Shown here: positions 36,616 through 45,644 of the stretch, piece after piece
Layout of the letters: every line of letters starts with the position of its first letter
How positions within the stretch are numbered: the stretch's first letter is position 1
Assembly (NCBI GenBank): GCA_050944455.1
Contig: JBMNRC010000016.1
Span: 1 to 64,000, forward strand
Direction: 5' to 3'
From: Anthropogastromicrobium sp050944455
GTDB taxonomy: Bacteria; Bacillota; Clostridia; Lachnospirales; Lachnospiraceae
DNA: 64,000 bases
Notes under the pieces: model-generated
Databases searched by the model: none
Told to the model about the DNA's origin: nothing
What the model saw: only the letters and a program-made list of their open reading frames with translations
Position numbers and translations under genes: made by a program

Positions 36616-37605
36616 ATGGCAGCAGAGCGCGCGATCAGCCGTCAAAGAGACGAATCGGCGGACGTCCTGAAGGGAATTCTGGTTCTCCAGATGGTTCTCT
36701 GCCACTGCATACAGTTTTTCTGCGATGACTCCAACATGGCCGTCCATGTGCTGAGAGATTACATCAACCTTACGACGTTCTCCGGTTTTTTCTTCGCGTT
36801 CGGCATAACGTCCTGGTACGCTTACTACAGCAGGACTTTTCGGGAGAGCGCCTGGCGGATGACAAGGACGGCACTCAAAATGCTGCTGGCTTTCTGGATT
36901 TCCAGCATCTGCTATGTCGGACTGGTGGAAGTGAAATTTTTCGACCCGAGGCAGATCAGATGGATTCTGGGCTTCCGGAAATATGCCGGCTGGAGCGAGT
37001 TCCTGGCTTCTTTCTTCGGAGTGATGGTTGTCGGAATCATCCTGTTCGGTGTGTTCAAAAAAATGAACTGGGTGACCGAGATCGTTCTCCTCGCCGTGGG
37101 AGTGCTGACGACCCTGATTCCCAGGGACCGGATATCCGAACCTGTTGCGGCGCTGTTCGTCGGTTCAACGCAGGTTCAGACGTTTCCGGTGATTTCGTAT
37201 CTGTTCTATTATGGAGCCGGGGTGCTTTTCTGCAAAAAGCGCTGAAAATGGAAACCCTGGATCCTTGCCGTTACAGCGGCAATGTTCCTGCCGGAACTGA
37301 TCTGTTATCTTCAGAACGCGAATCTGACCGACAGATTCCCACCGGACGCCTGGTTCCTGTTCGGAGGAGCCCTGGCGGTGTACGGCTGTTACCTGCTGTC
37401 ACAGAAAATCAGGCTGCGCTTTCTCGAAGAAATCGGGGCAAATTCGCTTTTCTTCCTGCTGGTATCCAACATCGTGATTTTCGCGTTTGCCGGCAGCAAG
37501 TTCAAGCTGCGCACGGTAAAGTTTGCGGTTATTTTCTATGTCCTTCTGATCGCCGGAATCTGGTATCTGTATTCGCTGATCCGAAAACCGGAACGGAAAA
37601 GATAA
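36616..37605 (+). pseudogene. Acyltransferase-3-like membrane protein gene interrupted by an in-frame TGA
   Basis: One frame from ATG 36616 (preceded by ACAGGAGGG) to 37605 would encode about 329 residues with many membrane segments, beginning RDESADVLKGILVLQMVLCH as in acyltransferase-3-type proteins. A TGA at 37243-37245 breaks it. Before it the protein ends GAGVLFCKKR; after it the same frame continues KWKPWILAVTAAMFLPEL with no frame change and the same hydrophobic character. One G-to-A change in a tryptophan codon (TGG to TGA) is the simplest cause. The downstream half could restart at ATG 37282. It may be inactive, a strain polymorphism, a sequencing error or read through. Confidence 0.75.
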
Positions 37606-37725
37606 CGGCTGACGGCAGTCAGCCTGGACAGAGCATCGCATAAAAAGTGAAAAAATACAATAAAAGGACGCCGCGCAAGCCCGGTGAAGTGCCGGAACCG
37701 CGCGGTCCTCTCGGAGGGAGGAAAA

Positions 37726-39528
37726 ATGGCAGTGAAATCGTATATCAAAGATTATCCGCGTCCCCAGCTGGTCCGTCCGGCCTGGGAAAATCTGAACGGA
37801 AACTGGGACTTCGCCTTTGATGACGGCGACGCCGGAACCGGCGCGGGATGGTTCCGCGGGTTCGAGCCGCAAAAGCAGATCAGGGTCCCGTTTACCTATG
37901 AGACAGAGCTTTCGGGAATCCATGACGAGACGCGGCATGACCATGTCTGGTACCAGAAAAAGGTCAGGCTCACGCCGGAGACGGGAAAGAAAGTCCTTCT
38001 TCACTTTGAGGGAAGCGACTATCTCACCAGCGTCTGGATCAACGGCGTGTATGCCGGGAACCACAAGGGCGGATACGCGAGATTTACTTTTGATATCACG
38101 CCCTGGATCCGCGAAGGCGAAAACCTGATTGTCGTCAAAGCGGACGATTCGTTCAGCGAGGAGCAGGCCCGCGGAAAACAGAGGTGGAGAAAAGAGAACT
38201 TCGCCTGCTGGTATGTCCAGACCACCGGTATCTGGAAGACCGTCTGGCTGGAAACCGTCCCTGATGTCTATGTCAGCAGCCTGAAACTCACTCCGGATGT
38301 GAAGAACGGGGAGATCGACATCGAGGCTCTGGTCGCCGGAGCGGAGGACGTCCAGGCGGCTCCGGGGCAGGGGAAGGAACTGATGCTGTCGGCTGAGATA
38401 TCCTTCGCGGACGAATCTGTCGCAAAGGCGTCGGTGCAGGTGCATGACGGAAAGGCTTCCCTGAAGGTCAGCGTATCCCACTCCGCGGATTTCGGGCGCA
38501 ATGTCCGTCTCTGGTCGCCGAGGGATCCGGCGCTGTACGACCTGAAAGTCAGCCTGACCGCCGACGGAAAGCCGGAGGATGAAGTGCTTTCGTACTTCGG
38601 AATGCGCGATATCAGGATTGAAAAGGGAAACGTCCTTCTCAACGGCGCGCCTCTGTATCAGCGGCTGATTCTTGATCAGGGCTACTGGAAGGACTCCGGG
38701 ATCACGGCACCGGACGAGGAAGCCCTGATCGAAGATATCGACAAGATCCAGAAACTTGGCTTCAACGGCGTCCGCAAGCACATGAAGGTGGAAGACGAGA
38801 GATTCCTGTACTGGGCGGATGTGAAGGGCCTTCTCGTGTGGAGCGAGATGGCGGCGTTCTATGAATTCACCGACAATTCCGTTCAGGAATACACCGCCGA
38901 GTGGATGGAAGTGGTCCGTCAGAATTACAGCCATCCGGCCATCATTACCTGGACGCCGTTCAACGAGTCCTGGGGCGTGCCGCAGATCAAAACCGATGAA
39001 AAACAGCAGCATTTCACCGAGGCGATCTATTACCTGACCAAGAGCTTTGATTCCATGCGGCCTGTCATCACCAACGACGGATGGGAGCATACGATTTCGG
39101 ATATCATCACACTTCACGACTATGAGGAGGACGGGGAAACCTTCCTTGAGCGCTACCTGAACCACAAAGATGAGCTCATGGATGACGAAATCTTCCACAG
39201 CGGATTCAAATCCGCGATTGCGGACGGATACAGCTACCACGGCCAGCCGGTGATCATCAGTGAGTACGGCGGCATCGCCTTCTCGAAGAGAGGCGAAGGC
39301 GAGTGGGGTTACGGCAACGGCGTGAAGGACGAGGAAGCCTTTGTGAAGCGGTATGACAGGATCACCACGGCAATCCGCAGCGTACCCTGGATTGTCGGAT
39401 TCTGCTACACGCAGGTTTCTGATGTTCAGCAGGAGGTCAACGGCCTGATGACGATGGAGAGAAACTTCAAAGTGACCCCGGAGAAGATTGCCGCGATAAA
39501 CACGAAAAAGACTCCGTTCCATGCCTGA
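37726..39528 (+). CDS. Glycoside hydrolase family 2 (beta-galactosidase/beta-glucuronidase-like)
   Basis: 600-aa cytoplasmic glycosidase. GGAGGGAGG precedes ATG 37726. The GH2 sugar-binding domain starts YPRPQLVRPAWENLNGNWDF and includes FEGSDYLTSVWINGVYAGNHKGGY; the catalytic barrel has the acid/base glutamate in TPFNESWGVPQ and the nucleophile in IISEYGGIAF. It is shorter than the other GH2 in the window and lacks added C-terminal domains. Last gene of the transporter cluster, so it should act on the imported glycoside. Confidence 0.9.
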   Translation: MAVKSYIKDYPRPQLVRPAWENLNGNWDFAFDDGDAGTGAGWFRGFEPQKQIRVPFTYETELSGIHDETRHDHVWYQKKVRLTPETGKKVLLHFEGSDYLTSVWINGVYAGNHKGGYARFTFDITPWIREGENLIVVKADDSFSEEQARGKQRWRKENFACWYVQTTGIWKTVWLETVPDVYVSSLKLTPDVKNGEIDIEALVAGAEDVQAAPGQGKELMLSAEISFADESVAKASVQVHDGKASLKVSVSHSADFGRNVRLWSPRDPALYDLKVSLTADGKPEDEVLSYFGMRDIRIEKGNVLLNGAPLYQRLILDQGYWKDSGITAPDEEALIEDIDKIQKLGFNGVRKHMKVEDERFLYWADVKGLLVWSEMAAFYEFTDNSVQEYTAEWMEVVRQNYSHPAIITWTPFNESWGVPQIKTDEKQQHFTEAIYYLTKSFDSMRPVITNDGWEHTISDIITLHDYEEDGETFLERYLNHKDELMDDEIFHSGFKSAIADGYSYHGQPVIISEYGGIAFSKRGEGEWGYGNGVKDEEAFVKRYDRITTAIRSVPWIVGFCYTQVSDVQQEVNGLMTMERNFKVTPEKIAAINTKKTPFHA

Positions 39529-39597
39529 AATCAGGATCCGCCGCGATAAGCCTGTGAGATTCATCTGCGCTGACGGAGAGAGTACCTGAAACCATGG

Positions 39598-39627
39598 CCC
39601 GCCGGGTTAAACCGGCGGGTCTTTTTT
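39598..39627 (+). terminator. Terminator after the GH2/transporter cluster
   Basis: 8-bp perfect stem CCCGCCGG / CCGGCGGG with a 6-nt loop, then TCTTTTTT. Confidence 0.93.
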
Positions 39628-39821
39628 GGAATAAATTTCTCCGATGCCGTTCTCTGACGGCGGCGCGCCCCGGGCAGAACCCGGCAGCGGCGGCTCGCTC
39701 ACTATTTTTTCAGGCTGTTTCGCGATAATGACGCGGAACAGCGGAGATGAGGACACGCTCTGCATGCCGGATTTTCCGCCCGCTATCCGGCTGCCGATTC
39801 GTGTTTGTCTATTTTTCAGAC

Positions 39822-39850
39822 TTGACAGATGATATCCGCCTCTATAAAAT
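39822..39850 (+). promoter_or_regulatory. Sigma-A promoter of the uracil permease gene
   Basis: Perfect TTGACA (39822-39827) with TAAAAT (39845-39850) at a 17-bp spacing; TATAAA overlaps at 15 bp. Confidence 0.78.
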
Positions 39851-39966
39851 CACTTGGAATGGCCGGACGAAACGAACGGCCGACAGTCCTGCGCCTGAAT
39901 CGGCGCGGCGGATGTCGGGAACCGCAATTTTTCCGTACATCCCTATCACATGATTACGGAGGGGTT

Positions 39967-41406
39967 ATGGCAAAAAAGGAAACTGTTCAGATCGGACAGA
40001 AGGGAATCGACGATGCCCGCGTGCTCGGCACCGGCAGAATGGTGATTCTCGGGCTGCAGCACACATTCGCCATGTTCGGCGCGACGGTTCTGGTACCGCT
40101 GCTGACCGGCCTGGATATGCAGACAACGCTGCTGATGGCCGGGCTCGGGACTCTGCTGTTTCACCTGATTACCGGGCGCAAGGTACCGATTTTCCTCGGA
40201 TCTTCCTTCGCTTTTCTCGGCGGTTACGCGGCAGTGAAGGCAATGACGGACGCGGCGGGGCTGCCGTGGACGGAAGGGATTCCCTACGCCTGCCTCGGCG
40301 TAGCCGTCGCCGGGCTGGTTTATCTGATTCTGGCAGGCTTCTTTGCAGCGTTTGACGTCCGGAAAGTCATGCGGTTCTTCCCGCCGGTTGTCACCGGCCC
40401 GATCATCATCGCTATCGGCCTGAGCCTGGCCGGCAGCGCGGTCAGCAACTGCAGCACCAACTGGCTCATCGCGGTCATTTCCCTTGCGGTCGTCATCATC
40501 TGCAACATCTGGGGCCGCGGAATGATCAAGATCATCCCGATTCTGATGGGCGTCGCGGTCGGCGTGCTTGTGTCGGTGGTCCTAGCCCTGGCTGCCGGAC
40601 AAACGGTTTCCATTGATGGATCAGACGTCATCTGCATTGCGGGAAACACATCGCTGCAGCTTTTCTCCGAGGACAAAATCGAAGCCCTGAAGCAGGCGGC
40701 ATGGTTCGGCCTGCCGGTCAAACGTTCCGAGATGATTTTCGGCAATATCCATAACGCGGAACTGGCGGTGAGCGCCATCGTGGCGGTTGTCCCGATCTCC
40801 TTCGCTTCCATGATGGAGCACATCGGGGATATCTCCGCCGTCAGCGCGACAACCGAACATAACTTCCTCGCGGACCCGGGGCTCAAGCGCACCCTCGTCG
40901 GAGACGGCCTCGCAACCACATTCTCGGCGCTGTTCGGAGGACCGGCAAACACCACTTACGGTGAGAATACCGGCGTTCTCGCGCTGACCAAGGTTTACGA
41001 TCCAAAGGTGGTCCGCATTGCGGCGTGCTTCGCGATCCTGCTGTCTTTCTCCCCGAAGATCGCCGCGGCTATCAATCTGCTTCCGACTTCCGTGATCGGC
41101 GGCATTTCCTTCATCCTTTACGGGATGATCTCCGGCGTCGGTATCCGGAACGTTGTTGAAAACCAGGTGGACTTCACCAAGTCCCGCAACCTGATCATCA
41201 CAGCGGTCATTCTGGTCTGCGCTCTCGGCATCACCGACGGCTTTACATTCAAGATCGGCAGCTTCAACATTACCCTTACGGCTCTCGCCATCGCGGCAAT
41301 CGCGGGTATCGTCCTGAACGCCATTCTTCCGGGCAACGATTACGAGTTTAAGATGGAAGATTATCAGAACGGCAAGGACGCCACAAAAGTGGGAGACAGC
41401 AACTGA
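39967..41406 (+). CDS. Uracil-xanthine permease (NCS2 family, UraA-like)
   Basis: 479-aa membrane transporter with about 12-14 hydrophobic segments importing uracil or a related nucleobase with protons. The UraA-like pattern is clear: GLQHTFAMFGATVLVPLLTG at the N-terminus, PIFLGSSFAFLGGY, PPVVTGPIIIAIGLSLA and GGPANTTYGENTGVLALTKV with the substrate-binding Glu/Asn region. ATG 39967 follows ACGGAGGGGTT; the frame is open to 39829 but that extension overlaps the promoter. No pyrimidine genes adjoin it. Confidence 0.92.
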   Translation: MAKKETVQIGQKGIDDARVLGTGRMVILGLQHTFAMFGATVLVPLLTGLDMQTTLLMAGLGTLLFHLITGRKVPIFLGSSFAFLGGYAAVKAMTDAAGLPWTEGIPYACLGVAVAGLVYLILAGFFAAFDVRKVMRFFPPVVTGPIIIAIGLSLAGSAVSNCSTNWLIAVISLAVVIICNIWGRGMIKIIPILMGVAVGVLVSVVLALAAGQTVSIDGSDVICIAGNTSLQLFSEDKIEALKQAAWFGLPVKRSEMIFGNIHNAELAVSAIVAVVPISFASMMEHIGDISAVSATTEHNFLADPGLKRTLVGDGLATTFSALFGGPANTTYGENTGVLALTKVYDPKVVRIAACFAILLSFSPKIAAAINLLPTSVIGGISFILYGMISGVGIRNVVENQVDFTKSRNLIITAVILVCALGITDGFTFKIGSFNITLTALAIAAIAGIVLNAILPGNDYEFKMEDYQNGKDATKVGDSN

Positions 41407-41530
41407 GATTCCGGATCCCTCCATCCGAACGGAGGAGATGCAAATAGCGGGCTGGAAACCAGGCGTCCCGTCATTCCGGCTTGTTTCAGCGCCAGATTTT
41501 GGAATTATCTGTCAAAAACTTTCGCATTTA

Positions 41531-41571
41531 TGTTATAATGGCGCCGGCAGTGCCGTTAAGGCACGGCCGGC
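41531..41571 (+). promoter_or_regulatory. Extended -10 promoter and 5'-terminal hairpin of rmlA
   Basis: TGTTATAAT (41531-41539) is an extended -10 with no strong -35. The transcript would begin inside a hairpin: GCCGGC-A-GTGCC (41543-41554) pairs with GGCAC-G-GCCGGC (41560-41571). Such a 5'-end hairpin may stabilise the mRNA. It lies in the 318-bp gap 41407-41724, where no other feature is seen. Confidence 0.6.
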
Positions 41572-41724
41572 GGTTCATTTTGCCCGTATGGCCTTTTCAG
41601 TTTAGGACGGAATGATCCGGCAAAGATGAAGAACGGCAGCATGATCTGCCGCAGTCAGCGCGCGGCAGCAAGCCGCGGCTTGCCACTGTACAGTGTTCAG
41701 TCACAAAATCATAAGGAGACATTC

Positions 41725-42618
41725 ATGAAAGGAATTATTCTTGCGGGAGGCAGCGGTACGAGACTGTATCCGCTCACGCGCGTCACATCTAAACAGCTTC
41801 TGCCGATTTATGATAAACCGATGATCTATTATCCGCTTTCGGTGCTGATGAATGCGGGTATCCGCGAGATCCTGATCATTTCCACGCCGGCGGACACTCC
41901 GCGGTTTGAGGAGCTGCTGGGAGACGGCCATGAGTTCGGCATCGAGCTTACCTACGCGGTGCAGCCGAAGCCGGAAGGCCTTGCGCAGGCGTTCCTGATC
42001 GGCGAGGAATTCATCGGCGGGCAGAGCGTCGCCATGGTTCTCGGCGACAATATTTTCGAGGGTAACGGGCTGAATGAGCGCCTCCGCGCGGCTGCTGCCA
42101 GAAAGCACGGAGCGACTGTTTTCGGCTACTATGTTGACGACCCGGAGCGCTTCGGCATCGTGGAGTTCGACAGCACGGGCAAGGCGGTATCGATCGAGGA
42201 GAAGCCGGAAAAGCCGAAGAGCAATTACGCGGTCACGGGATTGTACTTCTACGATGAAAATGTCGTGGAGTACGCGAAATCGCTGAAGCCGTCCGCCAGA
42301 GGAGAGCTGGAGATCACCGACCTCAACCGCATCTATCTGGAGAAGGGAGAGCTTACGGTGGAACTGCTCGGCCAGGGATTCACCTGGCTGGACACCGGAA
42401 CGCACGAGTCCCTGGTCGACGCGACGAATTTCGTCAAGACCATCGAATCCCACCAGCACAGAAAAATCGCCTGCCTGGAGGAGATCGCGTATCTTCACGG
42501 CTGGATCACCCGTGATCAGCTGGCGGAGGCATACGAGCTCTACAAGAAAAACCAGTATGGCGCTTACCTGAAAGCCGTCATGGACGGCAAATTCATTGAC
42601 AAGGTGAACAGGAGCTGA
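41725..42618 (+). CDS. rmlA: Glucose-1-phosphate thymidylyltransferase
   Basis: 297-aa enzyme making dTDP-glucose, the first step towards dTDP-L-rhamnose and other deoxysugars of surface polysaccharides. AAGGAGA precedes ATG 41725. Nucleotide-binding loop: MKGIILAGGSGTRLYPLT; further KQLLPIYDKPMIYYPLSVLM, MVLGDNIFEG and the EEKPEKPKSNYAVTGLYFYD segment. Next gene is rmlB; rmlC and rmlD are not in the window. Confidence 0.95.
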   Translation: MKGIILAGGSGTRLYPLTRVTSKQLLPIYDKPMIYYPLSVLMNAGIREILIISTPADTPRFEELLGDGHEFGIELTYAVQPKPEGLAQAFLIGEEFIGGQSVAMVLGDNIFEGNGLNERLRAAAARKHGATVFGYYVDDPERFGIVEFDSTGKAVSIEEKPEKPKSNYAVTGLYFYDENVVEYAKSLKPSARGELEITDLNRIYLEKGELTVELLGQGFTWLDTGTHESLVDATNFVKTIESHQHRKIACLEEIAYLHGWITRDQLAEAYELYKKNQYGAYLKAVMDGKFIDKVNRS

Positions 42619-42815
42619 GGAGCGGGCGAGGCGGCAGGATCCGCCGACGGGACACCCGGATATGAGGCAGACCGGCCGCTGTTCTGACGCCATCGGTCAA
42701 AGCCGGCGGAACACAATCCTGCGTGGCTGTATCTGATGGCAAGATCAGGCTGCCGGCCCGAAAGCCTGCGGCAGGCGGCAGAAAATTCAAGTAAAGAGAG
42801 GCAGAGGAGCACAGA

Positions 42816-43847
42816 ATGAAAATTTGCGTAACAGGCGGCGCCGGCTTTATCGGCGGAAACTTCGTCCAGTACATGGTCAATACTTATCCGGAAGATGAGA
42901 TCGTCAACCTCGATCTTCTCACCTATGCCGGCAACCTCGAAACCTTAAAGCCGGTGGAGAACAAGCCGAACTATAAGTTCGTGCGCGGCGACATCGCCGA
43001 CAAGGATTTCATCATGGATCTCTTTGCGAAGGAGAAATTCGACGTTGTCGTCAATTTCGCCGCGGAGAGCCATGTGGACCGTTCGATTGAAAATCCGGAT
43101 ATCTTTGTGCATTCCAACGTGCTGGGAACCGTAACCCTGCTGAACGCGTGCAGAAAGTACGGAATCAGACGCTATCACCAGGTATCCACCGACGAGGTTT
43201 ACGGAGATCTTCCGCTGGACCGCCCCGACCTTTTCTTCACGGAGGAGACGCCGATTCATACGAGCAGCCCGTACTCTGCTTCGAAAGCGAGCGCGGACCT
43301 GTTCGTCATGGCTTACCACAGAACTTTCGGCCTTCCGACGACCATTTCCCGCTGCTCCAACAATTACGGCCCGTATCATTTCCCGGAAAAGCTCATTCCG
43401 CTGGTGATCAGCCGCGCGCTGGCCGACGAGGAAATCCCGGTATATGGTACTGGCGCGAATGTCCGCGACTGGCTTTACGTGACAGACCACTGCAAGGCCA
43501 TCGACCTGATTATCCGCAAGGGCAGGGAAGGCGAAGTGTATAACATCGGCGGACACAACGAGCGCACGAACCTTGAGGTTGTGAAGACCATTCTCCACGC
43601 GCTCAACAAGCCGGAAAGCCTGATCAAATTTGTCTCCGACCGGCCCGGCCACGACAGGAGATACGCGATGGATCCCACCAAGATTGAGACCGAGCTTGGA
43701 TGGAAACCGGAGTACACTTTCGACACCGGCATTCCGAAGACGATCGACTGGTATCTCAACAACAAAGAGTGGTGGGAGCACATTGTCAGCGGTGAGTACC
43801 AGAACTATTTCAACAAGATGTACGGGAAACGCCTGGAGAACAAGTAA
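42816..43847 (+). CDS. rmlB: dTDP-glucose 4,6-dehydratase
   Basis: 343-aa short-chain dehydrogenase/reductase that converts dTDP-glucose to dTDP-4-keto-6-deoxyglucose with bound NAD. Rossmann motif CVTGGAGFIGGNFV at the N-terminus, FAAESHVDRSI, the catalytic STDEVYGDL and the YSASKASAD tyrosine-lysine motif, then RCSNNYGPYHFPEKLIPL. Start at ATG 42816 after GAGGAGCACAG. It lies 197 bp after rmlA. Confidence 0.95.
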   Translation: MKICVTGGAGFIGGNFVQYMVNTYPEDEIVNLDLLTYAGNLETLKPVENKPNYKFVRGDIADKDFIMDLFAKEKFDVVVNFAAESHVDRSIENPDIFVHSNVLGTVTLLNACRKYGIRRYHQVSTDEVYGDLPLDRPDLFFTEETPIHTSSPYSASKASADLFVMAYHRTFGLPTTISRCSNNYGPYHFPEKLIPLVISRALADEEIPVYGTGANVRDWLYVTDHCKAIDLIIRKGREGEVYNIGGHNERTNLEVVKTILHALNKPESLIKFVSDRPGHDRRYAMDPTKIETELGWKPEYTFDTGIPKTIDWYLNNKEWWEHIVSGEYQNYFNKMYGKRLENK

Positions 43848-43899
43848 TTTCTGTCCGGCGCGCCTCATGTCTGAAGGCGGGCAGCTGAGCTGAATTCAA

Positions 43900-43933
43900 G
43901 CGCCGCGGCAGCAGCCGCGGCGCGTTTCAGTTT
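43900..43933 (+). terminator. Possible terminator after rmlB
   Basis: 10-bp perfect stem GCGCCGCGGC / GCCGCGGCGC with an AGCA loop, followed by only a weakly T-rich stretch. Confidence 0.5.
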
Positions 43934-43955
43934 ATCGGCTCTGGCGCGCACTCCC

Positions 43956-44465
43956 GTGCGGAAAGGCAGTTTATTGAATCGAAAAAGAATTATCCTGACG
44001 GTCCTGATTATTCTGTGGGCCGGGACGATTTTCTGGTTTTCGTCCCAGATCGGCTCGGTTTCTTCCTCGACGAGCGGAAGAATTGTCCAGAAAGTGATCA
44101 ACCGCTTTTTCCCGCAGATGAACATCATCTCACCGCAGGGATACCAGTATTTTTACACCCGCGTCAGCTTTCTGGTCAGAAAGACGGCCCATTATTCAGA
44201 ATATCTGATTCTGGCCGTCCTGCTGTTTTCCTGGTTCAAAGCCGGCAGATGCGGCTACATCCTTTCAGCGTTTCTGGGCTGGCTGCTTTCGACGGTTTAT
44301 GCCTGGACGGATGAGTTTCACCAGACTTTTGTCAGCGGCCGGTCGCCGATGCTCCGGGACACCGTCATCGACTCGGCGGGAGCGCTCACCGGAGTGATCG
44401 TTATGATGATCCTGACCGCCGCGTTCGCATATGCGAGAGGAAAAAGCCGGAGAGAGCTAACCTGA
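43956..44465 (+). CDS. VanZ-family membrane protein
   Basis: Small membrane protein of 169 aa (GTG start 43956) or 163 aa (TTG start 43974; GAAAGG 7 nt upstream makes this second start attractive). Four hydrophobic segments are seen, with the VanZ-like marks FWFSSQ near the first membrane segment, VRKTAHYSEYLILAVL, and DEFHQTFVSGRSPMLRDTVIDSAG. The biochemical role of VanZ proteins is unclear; some affect glycopeptide tolerance. Both candidate starts are non-ATG. Confidence 0.8.
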   Translation: MRKGSLLNRKRIILTVLIILWAGTIFWFSSQIGSVSSSTSGRIVQKVINRFFPQMNIISPQGYQYFYTRVSFLVRKTAHYSEYLILAVLLFSWFKAGRCGYILSAFLGWLLSTVYAWTDEFHQTFVSGRSPMLRDTVIDSAGALTGVIVMMILTAAFAYARGKSRRELT

Positions 44466-44550
44466 TAGTATCTATCCGGAACGGGAAGGCACAGAACGCC
44501 GGCCTGTTCCGGTCCCCTCGCGGAATATCCGCGCAAAACAGGAGGGACTT

Positions 44551-45630
44551 ATGCAGAACTGGAGAGAAAATGTCCGGACGATGGTGCCGTATGTCCCCGG
44601 CGAACAGCCGAAGAGCGGAAACGTCATCAAACTCAATACCAATGAAAATCCGTATCCGCCGGCCCCGGAAGTTTCCGGGGCGATCAGGCGGATGAGCGCG
44701 GAAAGCATGCGCCTCTACCCTGATCCCTCTTCAACGGAACTGAAGAGCGTTCTCGCCAGGCGGTACGGCGTCGGGGAAAACCAGATTTTCGTCGGAGTCG
44801 GCTCCGACGACGTTCTGTCGATGTCGTTCCTGACTTTCTTCAACAGCAAAAAACCGATCCTGTTCCCGGATATCACCTATTCCTTCTACGACGTCTGGGC
44901 GGACCTGTACCGGATTCCCTATCTGCTCCGGCCCCTGAAAGACGATTTTCGCATCCGCCGGGAGGATTATTATCTCGTGAACGGCGGTATTGTTTTCCCC
45001 AATCCGAACGCTCCCACAGGACTTTACGAAAACCTGGACCTGGTGGAAGATATCCTGAAGCATAATCCGGACGTTGTCGTCATCGTGGATGAAGCGTACA
45101 TCGATTTTGCCGGGGCTCCCTCCGCCATTTCGCTGGTTCCGAAGTACGAGAACCTGCTGGTTGTCCAGACATTCTCCAAGTCCCGCTCGCTGGCCGGCAT
45201 GCGCATCGGATTCGCCGTCGGTTCCGAAGCGCTGATCTCCGCTCTGAATGATGTCCGAAACTCTTTCAACTCCTATACCATGAGCAGGGCCGCGCAGGAA
45301 ATCGGCACGGCCTCGGTGCTCAACGAGGCTTATTTCAGGGAGACCACGGAGAAAATCATCCGCACAAGGGAACAGGCCAAAAAAGACCTGTCGGAACTCG
45401 GATTCACTTATCCGGATTCGTCGTCGAACTTTATTTTCGCGGCGCACCGGAGCGTTCCCGCAAAGGTCCTGTTTGCGGAGCTGAAAAAGAGAAACATTTA
45501 TGTCAGGTATTTCGACAGGCCGAGGATCAGCAATTATCTGCGCATCACCGTCGGGACAGACAGCCAGATGGCCGCGCTGAAGGAGGCGCTGTCGCAGATC
45601 ATCGCGGAGCAGGAAAATCAACGCGGCTGA
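44551..45630 (+). CDS. hisC: Histidinol-phosphate aminotransferase
   Basis: 359-aa fold-type-I PLP aminotransferase. It begins MQNWRENVRTMVPYVPGEQP and has the substrate motif IKLNTNENPYPPAP, the aspartate in VDEAYIDFAG that binds the PLP ring, and the lysine in TFSKSRSLAGMRIGF. AGGAGG precedes the start. HisC-like enzymes can also use aromatic amino acids, so the exact role is less sure outside a his operon. It runs straight into the hydrogenase gene with 14 bp between. Confidence 0.9.
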   Translation: MQNWRENVRTMVPYVPGEQPKSGNVIKLNTNENPYPPAPEVSGAIRRMSAESMRLYPDPSSTELKSVLARRYGVGENQIFVGVGSDDVLSMSFLTFFNSKKPILFPDITYSFYDVWADLYRIPYLLRPLKDDFRIRREDYYLVNGGIVFPNPNAPTGLYENLDLVEDILKHNPDVVVIVDEAYIDFAGAPSAISLVPKYENLLVVQTFSKSRSLAGMRIGFAVGSEALISALNDVRNSFNSYTMSRAAQEIGTASVLNEAYFRETTEKIIRTREQAKKDLSELGFTYPDSSSNFIFAAHRSVPAKVLFAELKKRNIYVRYFDRPRISNYLRITVGTDSQMAALKEALSQIIAEQENQRG

Positions 45631-45644
45631 GGGGAGGACTGCAG

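Larger units (their letters stand above)
39529..39966. other. Intergenic region before the uracil permease
   Basis: 438 bp with a terminator (39598-39627), a promoter (39822-39850) and a small hairpin GGCCG / CGGCC in the leader. I looked for purine-riboswitch and PyrR-type leader sequence and did not recognise either. Confidence 0.5.

Noticed and set aside
37243..37245. TGA read as selenocysteine in the acyltransferase-like gene
   Set aside because: The stop lies in a tryptophan/lysine-rich loop of a membrane protein family not known to use selenocysteine, and no convincing SECIS-like hairpin follows it.
37399..39564. Minus-strand open frame of 721 codons opposite the second GH2 gene
   Set aside because: Shadow frame running through a terminator-flanked region, with no family features.
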